A program made the translations under genes and the position numbers. A stretch of DNA of 64,000 bases from Chamaea fasciata (taxonomy: Eukaryota > Chordata > Aves > Passeriformes > Sylviidae), in assembly GCA_029207755.1 (NCBI GenBank), contig JARCOQ010000002.1:42611744-42675743 (forward strand). The letters are read 5' to 3'. Positions 27,001 through 40,800 of this stretch are shown in pieces. The stretch's first letter is position 1. Each line of letters starts with the position of its first letter. Below the pieces are notes generated by a model. That model searched no databases. It worked only from the letters and a program-made list of their open reading frames with translations, and was not told the DNA's origin.

Positions 27001-30000
27001 TGGGCCATACTATGATTCTAACTACGGCATAACAATATCAGGGATTTTGTGTTGTGAGTCCCAGCTCTGCTTTTAACAGAATCTACTTAAAGAAATATAC
27101 CCATTTTGAAAATACATCTTTGGTAACACAATGGTATGAGAAGAAGCTCAGTGCAATTTCAGAAACTCCTTAACTATTACACTCTGACATTGGTTTGGTG
27201 ACCATTATTATATAGATAAGGAAATGGACAAATGCAACTCACTGGTGTTTTTGCTCTTCCTTAGCTGATGCTCTAATGGTGGTTTTAACATTCTACTGGC
27301 ATCAATGTAATTCTGAAATTTTCTTCTTTTTATTTCTTCAAACCATTCTCCAGTCACTCCCTGCAGCCCTTTTTCAGACTTCTTTCTCTTCAGAAGTTTA
27401 CTAAAAAGGAAAAAAAAAAGCCATTTTAGATATCACAGGCCCATCATTAAAAACTCTCTCTGCTGTTCATTAAAGTATTTAGTATATCTCTACATAATGA
27501 CTTTTACAAAGTCAGTGAGACATGATACATTCACAGCAATCACATAGAAGTTTTAGTGACAGCAACATTCTACGACTTAACAAATGAGATTATGGGACCA
27601 GGTTAAGTGGATGACTCTTACGCTTGCACTATTCTCTTCCCTGAGGAAGAACATCTTTTTTCCTTGCAAGAACAAGGCAATCCATATGCATTCTAAAACC
27701 AATTGAAAGTAAGATTAAGTTGATCCAATAATCAGAATAAATAACACTCTAAATAAAGCAAATTTTGAGATATTTATTCACTCATTTAAGTAGAAGCAAT
27801 AACAAGATTATTTTTATTTTCTAGGGGTAGATAACTGACGCCCTGACAGTGAGGTGTCCACTATGCATTTTCCATGCAAAGGAAAACAGTAAATTGTGAA
27901 TTCAGCTAATAGATATTCATGCAACACGTTCAACATGTTTATCACATATTCCTCTTTCCTTGATGCATAGTGATTCTGCCTGTGCTCAATATGGGAGGCA
28001 ACTAATAATGCATATGAATGTTCTGCCACACTGAGATGCAGCCTGAGCAAGCTACACACATGTGGCTCCAACTAAAGAAGATATATAGTAGCAAGTTCAA
28101 GTTTTAGACCAAGAGGTCACAGGGATGAATTGTTTAGCTGGACAGAAAAGAACAAGGTACAGTTGCAAAGGAATGGGAACAATGCAAGGGACATGCAAAG
28201 TTACTTGTTTTCAAATGACATTACACTAGTGTCAAAAGTATAGATGCAAATACAGCAAATCCACGCCCCAACTGATACTGATGGCAACAAAACAAGACTT
28301 CGTGCACAGCGTGGAGATCTAACACCAACGTTTGAGCAAGGCTTTCATGTAAATCTGCCTCCTTTATCAGTGGTAAAAATCTGTCTAGGAATACAGATGC
28401 TCTCAGAGAACATAAGTTACTTCAGTTATCAATTTACATAAAACCTCATCTGAGACAATACTACTGCACAGAACAAACTTAAAATTAAACATTTAGACTG
28501 GAAATGGATATATTTTGATCTGGAATTTATAGAGTTCATTGTCCATAGTAGCCCCTACCGTGCATCTGGTGGCATCTGATGGACAGGAAGGCTGGAGGGA
28601 GACATTTTTGGGAAATGAGTATTTCCTTTGAAGAAGATTACACAGCCACATGCACGAGTACTAGCCATTCCAAATAAACTTATTACAAAGGCAAAAATGT
28701 TAATCATGGCAGGTATTACCGCACCACGGGAGTGACTAAACACCGTAAATGCACAGTGCAGCCTGGAACGCAGCCTAGCACTGATGTGAAACAGAGGGGA
28801 TGAACAATGTGCTCTCAAGAGCCAACTCCATGACCTCACTCCTGTGGCCTCACCGAAGGAGACCCAAGATACTGGGAGGAGTAAAAGCACGGAGAGAAAG
28901 ACATGAGCTGCTTGGGCAGTGGCTGCAGCCACAGCGACTGCCCGGGAAACAACCCGTGGGCAGTTCTGCGGAAGTCCCGAAAGAGGGGAGCATCTGTTAA
29001 GCTCCATCCCCGCGGGCTTTCAGGAGGCAGCCGGGCCGAACGGCTCCTCCCGCGGGGAGAGATCCGCGCTGGGATCGCCGTCCACGGGGCGGCCGCCGGG
29101 CGGGACCCTGGCGCCCCCAGGCGGCGGCCGCCGGTACCGCAGCCAAGCGCCCGCCCGCTCCCGGCGTGTCCCGGGGCAGCGCCGCCACCCGAGCGCCCGC
29201 GGCCGGGAAGCGACGGGAGGGACAGAGAAACAGCTATTTGCTGCACATTGACGCGTTCCAGAGCGAAGAGAAATACAAAAACCCCGTAAGCACTCTCACA
29301 TCGACCAAACCAGGCACTGCACGAACATGCCTTGCACTGAGAAACGGAGTTAAAGTCTCGCACAAACACTGACTTCAAAGCTTAAACACTGTAAAGTCTT
29401 TACTGGTACATGCTTGGCATTATATGTAGTCGTTATCTGTGAATATGCTGCTTTTGAACTGTGCTGTCAGGCCCAACTCATCAAATAAATCCTTTAAACT
29501 GCTTGTGCATATTTAGATTTGTACACACACAGAGGCCCATATATGGAACCCTATCTATATAGCTATTTGAGTAACGAATAATAGTTAACGAATATGAGAC
29601 ACGACATGTAGCTGCAATATTGCATGGCTATTAAGTATTTCTCCTTCGCGATGACTCCCAGCCAAACCACATCATTTCCCTACATAGTTGCTCTGTCAAG
29701 TTTAGTGCCCCCTCACGATACTAATGAACGACAGCTGTGAGCCAGCAGGAAAGCCCATCTCCAGAAACAATTGCAGCAGGAGATGGTATCTGCACTCGGT
29801 ATTGCAATGAACCTGCCTCTGAGGCAGCACTATTGTTACTCGGATTACACATTAGGTATTGAGACACTGCACTTCAGGAGCGTCAAAACACCTACTCCCT
29901 CCAAACCAAATGCACTAATCCTGCTTCCCAGTCTGCTCCGTCTATCCTTACTCCTCATTTGCCTACAGCTGTTTTGTACACTTGGAGCCATTGCCTTTTG

Positions 30001-31798
30001 AGAAGAGACAACATCATTGTGACTGGGAAAAGTATCTATAAACTATTATGGGATTGAAGGCAAATCTATTCCCAGGATTACTTACAGGAGACTGCTCCAC
30101 AAACCAGCGCAGGCAGCAAACCTAAATGACCTCACAGGCTCATTATCTTTTCCCATCTATTATTCTACACAGCATCTAAACTAATGAATCACTCAGGAGC
30201 AATTTCTTTGCACTGTTTTAAAAAACATCTCTTCCTTATTGGCACAAGGATGTTCCAGTATTTTTTACAGACATCTCCAGGGAAAAGTTAACCTAAATGT
30301 TTGTATGCTCTAGACTTTCATGTGGGCTATCATAAATACTGTCCATAGATGTGTAGCCTCTTCTGCCACTTCCTGTTAGGATAATAAGGAGTTTTAATTG
30401 CAACTGTAAGAGGAAAGGCATTTTCCTTACCACCTTCCCTCTGAATATGAAGAGGAAAACATGTGTTCAAGGTAGTAGAAACTGGGTTGCCAAATAGAAC
30501 ATTTGGGGACAACACTTTTTGCAGAGGACAGATGATTCAATCCCATTTTTCCTAAGGCAGAAATTATTATTCCTATTGAATTTAGCAGAGAAGGATTTGG
30601 CCCTAAAGGACTCTTACCACACGCCTCATAAGAGAACAAATAAATAGCAACAACAAAGAATGAGGAATTGCACCAGGTGAAGAATAAGCAGATCAAATTT
30701 GCTCACTGGGTCAAAGCTCTCAGTGTCTCAAAAGATAAGCCTGAAAGGACTGCAGATAAAAATAATGTTGAAAGCATTAGATAAAAAATACAGCAGGGCA
30801 GATAACTTGCAGTAACCTAAACCAAGCTTTTCTCTTTACTCTGTTCATATTCCTTGCTTTGTCAGGAAGAAAAGGCTAGAGATGTTAAAAAACAATGCCT
30901 GAATAACCTGTTCTTTCCTATTTTTTTTTTTTCTACTTCAATTTATCCCCTTCCAAACGCTTTATACATCATGCTGCACTGGTGAACTGTACAACTCCAT
31001 CATTCCTATGACCAGCTATTTTTCTAGAAAACTCTGGGTGCTGCCACAGCCACAAGTAGCTCGAAAACGCTGTCCTGGGGTGACTTTATGATACTGAATT
31101 GTATCCCCATTCATCTGTTTAGCCCAGAAATAAGTTCTGCACTTTAAAACTACATCTAAGAGCAAAGAGGGGGAGAAGGAAAGGCGATGATTTTTTTTCG
31201 CGGCTGTATTCAAAACATAGAGACAAAGCAGCGCCCTCGGAGTTCTCCGCTCTGCAGACAGACAGGGAGTTTTCCCTTGATGTTTTCGCTGGTTTTTCTC
31301 TCGTTAACTGAGGCCAGAGGGGTTTTTTTGGAACTGTTTCGCCATTGTTCGGGCCGGGAACACCAGAACTATCGTCTGGGGGCCCCTCAAGCTGCACTGC
31401 GGCCAGGACACCGGACCCAAGCCTCGGAGAGACTGAGAGAAAGCCGAGGACACACCCACGGAAAGGACTGTGAACTACAAAAGGATTCTCTGGATTTGCC
31501 ATCTCTTCAGAACAACGAGTGGTTCCATTGTTTAGATTTTCCATTTTTCTCATGATTGTGAATACTTTGCTTGTTAAATAAACAGGGTTTTTTTCACTTT
31601 TCTTGAAGGAGGTTTATCTCTGGAACAGGTTGGGGGAAGGGCTGCTGAATTTTGCCCTTTAGGGAACATCCCTTTGAAAGTTCCCTCCCAAATTTGTCCC
31701 AAACCAGGACAAACATATATGCAAGTATATTTTCTTACTTATAGTTGCTTTTAATTTTATGAAAATAATTTAAAGACATACTTCCAAGCTGTCATCTT

Positions 31799-31835
<37 letters not shown>

Positions 31836-34800
31836 GAAAAAGTATTACTGACAATGGCAAAGGCTACCACATCTTAAGTAATTTGAAAAAAAATTATTAT
31901 CTGTCATTTCCTAGAAACATATGAAAACAATAACAACAACATTCTGGTTGCCAAGGTACCAGAGAAGCTCCTGTGGCAGGTTAATCCTACCAGGAAGAAA
32001 AACAATGAGTCAACACACTCTTTCCTAGCACATCAGACACACAACAGGTCTGTTTTCTAAGGCAGTCTTTATTCTTAGTAGCTGGTATACTTTTACTCAC
32101 GTTAAAACATGTTTTGTTTATTTTTCTTTCTTACTGTTGTCTGTTTGGCTAATAAAAATGAACCAAGTCAGCCTCATTATTACATGTAACACATCATGCA
32201 CAAGTAGATGAATCACAGAGGAAAAAAGACTCCCGTGTTTTGGTTGCACATACTACAAGACAATGTAAAAAGATCTAACTGAAAATTCACTTTTAAAAAA
32301 ATTTGATATTTGTAAAATCAAGCATTTCTGCAGTAATTCTCTGAAAAATCAAGGTCTCCTCTATTTTGATGAACAAAATGTGTTGCCAATAATGGTTGAA
32401 TCTAACCTGCTAGGTCGTTGCAAATCAAATGCTCAAATTTAATATTCTCTTCCCCTGAAATAGTAGTTTTCTCTCTAAGTGTTTATCCTTTTCAATGACC
32501 ATTAACTCACTCAGTTGCCCTCAGATGTATTTATGTATGTGACCAACAGAAGTAAAGATGTGCATGGGCAAAGAGGATGTGGCACAACAATGCAGGACAG
32601 AGTGTGTGGGTTCAGTATTTGTTACTGACCAGGGCCAAACACCAAGAAATATAAGGGAAGGACTTTTAGCTCTCCGGAACAGGCAGCAGCCCAGACTGCG
32701 GAAGGGAGAGTCCCCTAGTGGTGACACCACTGCATGGAAAGGAGCAACTGGAGTGCCATGAAATATTCACGTGGAGGTCAGGAGTATCCAGCACTGAACT
32801 GTATGGCATATGTTTTCAATTCCACTTTAATGGTCACATGACGTTGCCAGCTCATAATTATCCCTAAATATTTAGATTCCAGTAATGTGCAAAGCCAAGA
32901 GACAGAAGGCAGAAGAAAGTGAAAGGGGAATTAATCTCCTCTAGTTTTGCCTCCCAGACTGTACATTTAATAGGTAGAAGTACTCAAAACACAAAGTTAC
33001 CACTTCTGCACATGAACTGGATATGCAGCCCGAAGGATCCTTTCAAACAGCAAGGAGGGCTACATAAATAGATATTTGCAAACAGAAATATAATTTTGTC
33101 CTCAGAACACTTTTCTGAGAACAGGTATCAGATTCACACATCAAGGTCTGCTGTGTGTGTCAGGGATACAGTCAGGGAATATGTGAGTTCAAGGCAGAAC
33201 ATCTTTTCTGCCCTTACTGAAGTTCTCCCTAATCTGCACATAGGGAAAACCCTTCTATTCCCCTCTCTCCTCTTCTTAATTAAAAAGTAGAATAAATCAC
33301 AAAATCGGACATATTACACAATCTCCATTCAACAAATTTATTCTTTTAAATTAAAGCTGATCACCTGCTTTGAGATATCCAGTGGCATTGTGTGCATTCA
33401 TTACACAAAATTCACGAAGACAGACTATGAGCATACACGAAACATTGGACTCCCAATGGACACTGAATACTTCCACTCTGCAAGTCACAATGACTTTGGT
33501 GTATACAATTCTTTAACTTCAGAACCCTCTGTACAGTGACCAGAAGTTACCTCTGTTTTCTCCAAAACATTAACTTCTCATTTTAAACTATGTGAAATTA
33601 ATATACTGACTTACACTAGCTGCTGTTTTCCTTCATCAAGTCCAACACTCCCCTTGAAGCTTTTGTCTGCTTTTCTGAGCCAGAGCATAGAATGACACTT
33701 TGCTTTGAAATGGAAAACCAGGAAAAGTTGTAAGGGCAAGAACAAAGGTTAATTCTCATGCTGACGACATAACTCCTCTCTGTTCTGGCAGCTCTGGGAT
33801 CAGAAGCTCTCAGTTAAAGCTCTGAAATGAGAAGCTCAATGACTGTCTTCAAAAAGTTAAGTTTTCAAAACAGAGCATTGGAAACTGAGATCACAAGGAG
33901 CTGAGGGTGATTAATCATGCACCTCAAGGTGTAACAGTGCCTCAAAACATTCCTTTTAACATGAAACTATTTCTGTAGCAGCTACCGAGGGTTTACAGTG
34001 AAAACATCATTTCAGCCCTGCTGGAACAAACAGAGAAGTCTGTAAGTACAGATCCTTTAGCGGTTATATGTACTCAGAAAATGAAAGCTTTTAGTCCTTT
34101 GGGCAGCTGGTTGCTAAGAGCAAATGAGGTGGAATACCACTAGGAAAGTCACAGCTGTTGGTGACTCTCCAGCTTGGGCTGATTCTCTGCCCTTCCCTTC
34201 ACAACACATGCAAAGCAGGGGAAAGCTCTATTCTGTGACTGTTTTATCGATTAGTTACAATGTCTCTCTGTAGGCTACAAACGACAGTCTAGAAAAACGT
34301 GTGTTACTTTACTATGCTGTTAATACTTGCAAGCTACCTACCAGTATCATATGGTAATAACAAAACAAACGCATGATGCAACGGAAAGAAAAGCCACCTA
34401 CCATCTTTGAAGTGTGTCACACAGCTTCTGAATGGTAGTAATTAATGTCTCTAATTAGATTACTTCATTAATAGGAATTTCTATTATTATTAATACATGC
34501 TAATAGAGGCAACAGATAAAATTCTCCATGTAAAGATTCTGATTTATTTGCAGTCATAGATGTAGTCTCATCTAACAAAAACACTGCATGCCAGGTATAA
34601 GTTTTGAGCTCCTGAATTTCTGTCCTGAAAATCCTACATGTACCACATGATGGGTTGAAAGGCTGAGGATCAGGTCTCTAAATAAATCTGAAGCTAATGA
34701 TTAACAGCAGACATATTTACTCTGCCAGGGTAGAGCTGCTAGTTGATTACAATCAACTTTTATAAATACTGATAGAGACAGTCATCTATTGCAAGTAGTT

Positions 34801-37800
34801 TACAGCTCAGTCATGTATCATTGTAAAGTTAACTGCCTTACAAAGACATACAATGCAGACACTATTCCTCATGTTGCTTGACTTTCTTTATGCAAAACCT
34901 TTCCTAACAAACAATATCAGAAAAAAAAAAATCAAAAAAACCCCCAAGAAACGAAATTCAGGCCAAGTGAGAACTCGGGAAGAGGCGAATTGGTTTCAAA
35001 TTAAAAGCAAATCCTCACCTCCAGAAGCAGGTTTGTGTAGGATGGCCCATGGGTCTGGACAGAGTTCTGAATTTGAGAGGCTCCAAACAGGCTTAGACAT
35101 TTGCTTGTACAGAGCTAAGCCTGAAGCCTAGGGCTCTCAAAATACACCTCTGCAGACTCAGATAATTGTGCGGAGTCTCACATCGATCAGAGTTTACAGT
35201 TCTGGACAACAGAAGTAAGACAGGTCAGTGTACCTGCACACAGTTTATGTGTTACTGTAACACTACAAAAGCCTCATTTACATTGCTTTAAAGTAAGGAA
35301 AGAGGTCATAAGAATTAATGAAAGCTTTAAAAGTTGACACAGTGTGTGTTTTTCATCTGGAAATGTAATGCTTATATATATGTGTGTAATATATACTTGC
35401 ACAGAGATCCTCTGCTTTAGAACCTTAGACTCTCATAATTTATCACAACTCTTCCACTGGAAATTGAAATATTATGGTATAATAATACTTTAAAGTATTA
35501 TCTTTATATGTGTATAATTTTACATATATTAAAGAACACACAAATATACACATACAAATAGGTATTTAAGAACACACAAGTCTATAATGGAAAAAGAGAC
35601 TGCAGAGCACCCCAGACACACTGCTGCAGCTTCTCCTGACTGCAGCTTTCTGGACTCAGACCCCTACTCGTCTAAACATCCAAAGGCATGGCAAGCAGAA
35701 GTGTTACAGTTCCTTGATTATGCCAACAACAAAGTAAATTCTATGTAATTTATGTGCTATAAAGTATAAGCATACTGTACTTTTCAAAATTTACTCTTAG
35801 CTTTTGTGGTTTTGATGTGTTTGTTCACAATTAATATGGTACCAGCATACAGCTTTATTTATTTCTGAGGTAAGACTGAGAAAATGTTTCAGTTCGGAGT
35901 TTAAAATGCAGACATTTAAATACAGTTTATTATAGTTAACAGTGTAAACATAATAATTTAGCTGCAAAGAAGGATTAGAAGTACATTTCATGTGAACTTT
36001 TAGATGCACCTGTCCTCAAAACAAATCCCATTTTTCCTACCTGCTTTAATGAATTTCTTGCATTATATGCTTAAGTAGTGAATTTTTTCAGACTAAGCTC
36101 CAAGGAAATAAGTAATTTTTCAATTTAAACCAGTACAGGAAAGACCAAACTGAGGTCAGGCCTTAGTTTGCATAGTCCTGTGTTAAATTTCTGGAACAGA
36201 AAAGAAAATGAGATCTCTGTGCCCAAAATTCAAAACTCAAAAGAAAAAAGGTTTTAAAGGATAATTAAATTCAGTATACACAAAGCACTGACAAAACCCA
36301 AATTTACAAGAAGAAAAGGAGATGGACACACACACAACGATTTTCAAACGCCATCAAAACAGTATCTGACAGAAACCAGTGAACATCAGCTGGAGTCCTG
36401 ACACACAGCCCAAGTAGCTTTGCTCCCAGCTGTTAGCCAGGCTGAGCCACGTCTGCAGGAGGTGCAAGTGCTGCATGTCTGGATGGATGCGGGAGTTTGA
36501 AGCACATCAGGGACCAAACCCAGCAAAACTCCACACCTTGGGCTTCTCTATAAAAGCAGGTGCTGCAGTCTTGGACAGGCCTTGTGACACACATAACCAG
36601 AGCACAGCTGTGCCAGTATGCATGGGGAGATAGCCAGCCACTCTCAATAAGAATCAGATGTGTTTCTGTGAAACGCTTTTTTGAATTACTGGCATAACCA
36701 ATTTATTATTTCTGAAATACATGCAAGGACTTGAAGGTGTTGGGACACAGTGTGTAGAAGCTGTCAGCATGAGAAAATCATTCTCTTCATGCAGGCACCT
36801 CAATGACTCTCTGCTTGCTTAGTATGGAAAGCTGTCTTCTTCTACCTAATGGCAAACTCCAATTCCAACTAATGTCAATTATTAATTTAACTTCTGCACT
36901 TGAACTGTGGAGGAAAGAGAGGATGTTGAGGATATAGAGACATTACTATTGGAGAGGTCAAACCTGGAAAGTATGCAGACTTCCTACAAGGTGCACAAGA
37001 CTGTAATTGGGTCACAGGTCCATGGAAACCTAAAAAAATTGGACTGTTCTGCATTAGCTATTCCAGAGTAACTCCCCATATTGACTGTCTACTCAACAGT
37101 TAGTGCTTGCTTGCTCTGCTCTGTCCAACCTCTTTATTCTTGAAGCCTGGTCAATTTATCTATATAGAAAGAGTTCAATAAATTCTACTTTTACCATTAA
37201 GCTTGGACTTGGAAAATGTCTGCCTATGACTTAACAGTAAGTCTTTGCTTAAACCTCATCAATGTCAACACCATCTTACTTTTGGCAACCCTAGTAACAC
37301 CAGAAAGTGAATTCAATAATAACAATAATAATCCTTGTGATTTTCACTTTTACACTGTTTGGTCACTTGAAAGTGCAGACATTAGTCTCAATAGTCTGAA
37401 AGACCTGGCATAAGGCCTGTGTTTGAGTGAGTACAGGTGAAAGCACCCTGAGAATGTCCTTTCCGCTCCTGTGGCTGCCTGGACCCTGGACCAGCTTGGG
37501 AAGAGCAGAGCTGGGTGTCCTTAGAGAAAGGTGTCGTGAAGACAACAGCCACAGGCCTCAGCGAGGGTGAGCCCTCCTCCCCTGGGGAGCTGCGTTTCAG
37601 CGCAGGCTGTCCACTGGGCCGCTCCAGTTACAGCCCCAGATGCACCCCCAGCTCTGTCTGTGCGTGGCCTCTGCCTTGACCCCCGGGCTGACACCCAGCT
37701 TGACCTGCCTGGCCATCACAGGGCCATGGCTGACCCCTGTCACTGCCACCAGGCCTGACCCTGACATGACTTCTTGCCTTGACCGTGGCCCTGCACCATC

Positions 37801-40800
37801 ATTCCGGCCCTGCCCTGTGGCCACCAGACTGTGGTGGACCCGGCTGCCCTCAGCAGGCCTGACCCCAACCCTGAGCGTGACTCAGCCTGGCCCTGGCCCT
37901 GCCACGCCACAACAGTGATTGCTGGGCTGCCTGTCTGTGTCACCGGGGACAGGCCCTGGTGACCAAGTCCTGTCCTGCCAGCCCCGTAGGGAGCAACTGT
38001 GGCGAGCCACCATGGCCTCAATATCCTGATAAAAGAAGAAATACATTTGGTGCCCTACAGACAGGCTCTTCCAAACAATACACACCTCAAAAGGTTCTTC
38101 CTTCTGCCACCACACACACCAAAGGAAACCCCCTGTCCTCAAACAGCAAGTGCAAATCTTTAGAGGAAAGGATTGACACTGAAATTAGTTCACTATGAAA
38201 GGACAAGACCAACAAGCTGGGAGCAATGCTGGTCCAGACTCTGCTCTTTAGATATAAAACTGGAGTTACATCACAGACTTTGGTCTAGTTAGCCCAGACA
38301 GACAGAGTAAAAACCAACAGAGAAAATGGCATACACAATGCCTACCCGCCCTGGCCATTTCTACTGCTCTCTCTCACCCTGTGTGAAGCCCCAGCCCATG
38401 AATCTAGACCCCACCACAAGATAGGACTATTAAAAAACACAACGAGGAAAAAACTTGATACACAACTTGATATGCAATTGGTAAATTGCATTTCATTACA
38501 GTACCCCCACTCAACCAAGGGAAGTCCCAAAATGGGCTTCTTATGGTAGTAATTATTTACCAAACCAAGTGAAGGTTTTTAAATCCCAATCTTCCCTTCC
38601 ATTTATGCTTCTATTGGCACTTCTTTAGCATGTTAGCCCTTCAGGGCTTCAAGGACCTATTTTCATTAGTGTTTACAAACCACTAAACAGGCCGGTGGCA
38701 CAGTATCAGTGGTAAGTAATAATAGTATCTCCTCCACAAACAAGACACTATGGAACACTTGCACCCTGAAACATTCCTGGGTGGAGTATCTCTTATGAAA
38801 GAATGTCTTTATTAATGCTTTGTTCAGGGAGGGAGCTCCACTGGAACAATATACCCAAGTAATGCTGTCCTGGTATCCTGTCTGCTCTACTCACTCAAGC
38901 AGCTCATGTATTTTGGAGCTGATTTTAAAAGTTCTTAGTAATTATGAGGAGCTGAGCCCCAAATCTAGATCTCTAACAGCCAAGAAGTTATTGTTGGTCT
39001 CCCAGAAGGTAAACAGGATTGCTTCTGTGAATGTGACAAAATAAAGCCTGCAACGGCAGACCCCTCAAACTGTATGCAAGATAATACAATTGACACACCA
39101 AGTACGAATATGCTCAAATACATACAAAACTGAGTATGTCTGCACTTCTGCAACAAATGTCTTCCCAAAAGAGGGTGAAAAAATATGTTTCCAACACAGG
39201 ATTTTATTCCTGCCTTCTATTGCCAGACCTGTGAGAGCAAATGTCGGTCGAGAGAATGCAATAAGGAATTCCTTGCAACAAATGAACTCAGTAAATGATC
39301 TGCCGTGAGGCAGTATGAACAGCTGTCTGCTGTACCAAGTAACTACGTCCAAATGATTTATTGTAGAGACTGTCTAGAACAGCCTAACAAGGGGATTCAT
39401 CTTTCCCACAACACTCAAATGTTGTTAATGGGTCAGCAAGAGTGGAGCACTGAGTGGTGCTGACTGTACCTCCCAATTAATTTCATATGCTTTTCATCTT
39501 CAAATTTGAGGGTAAATTTAAATAAACCTTTGTTTTGCTGCCATCTATTCTCATTGTCATCTGCAAAATAAATCTACTAAAACCTCCCCCAAAAAGCATA
39601 AACAAACCTGGAAAAGAGCAAATCAAATAAAACCAAATGGAATGAGTGCTATCCTCTCCTAAAAGCTCAATTTCTTTTTCCTCTGTTTTCAGTTACTATC
39701 CATAGACAGTTCTATCCATAGACAGTGGCTGATGTGCCAGATAAGTTCTAGAGCTGGAAATTAATTTTTTGCCATTCTTCCTACTGAAAAAAAAAAATTC
39801 CTTAAATAATACATGCATAGTTAGTTCTCAAAACGTGATCTAGAGAGTAAATTGCTGTTAGCAGAGGTAGGTTCATTTCCCCATTCTGTGGCTCAGTGTC
39901 TCAGTTATTTTCAATATCTCATTTGAAAGTGAAAATAACAGTATTCCCTTTTTCTCAAGGATTAATAAAAATAAAACAGTACAAGACTATAGCATGCAGT
40001 TGTAATAGGAGCATTACATAAAACAGCCAAATCTCCTAAATAAAATTATTTAAGAATACAGAGCTTTTGTGCCCTTTTATATGCATTTTCTATTTATCCC
40101 TAGCTCTTCTACTCTGTCTTCTAACTGTTCATTTTTTGGACAATCTGCAACTGTACCAGCTACCTGCTCCCATGCCACATCCCCCTACCTGCTGCTTCTT
40201 TTAAGTAGCTGGCTTCATGTCTCCTGACTCTTCTCATCTCAGCTGCTTTCTCTGGGCCTTGATGCAGTTCCAGGGGTGGAGGTGCATCTCAACACCCAGT
40301 GCTCAGACTCTATGAGACATCAGAGACCCAAAGCTGACTGGAATGACACCTACTTGGGCACTGTCTGCCTCTCCACATTCTGCAGAAGGAGGAGCTGCCT
40401 TGGAGATAAAAGGCATTAGCTCCACCTCTGTATCGCATAGTTTCATGCCCTAATGCTGCTGAGACTTCCTACAAGGACTGCAAGTTCCTCTGCCACCTGC
40501 CAGGCTCTGAAGTGCTGTCCTGAAGAGATAGAAGGCAGTCAGCTCAGGGTGAAGATCACCCTGCCCATTTGCTTCATCAGTAGAGGACAGAAAAGAGAAG
40601 CACCTACAGGTTTATTTAGCCTTTGGGACCTGGAGTTCTCTGCAAATATTAGCTGTCAGTTCTTTTTTTCATTTCTGTCCCCAGCAGCTGCAGAACAAAG
40701 CTTAAGAAGATGAGCTGAGTGCCGTCTGAAGTCTTGAAACCGTAAGCCAAATAGTATTTTGAATGTTTTTATGTTGTGACTTTCAGGCCTATTTCTTTAC

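Larger units (their letters stand above)
23085..27242 (-). other. EXPH5: EXPH5 intron 2, rich in mobile elements
   Basis: The intron holds a possible ancient SINE (24200-24345), a small ERV with two LTRs (24979-26735) and a CR1 end (26850-27019). The remaining parts, 23085-24200 and 26736-26849, show nothing recognisable apart from a T run near 23866-23881. Confidence 0.75.
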
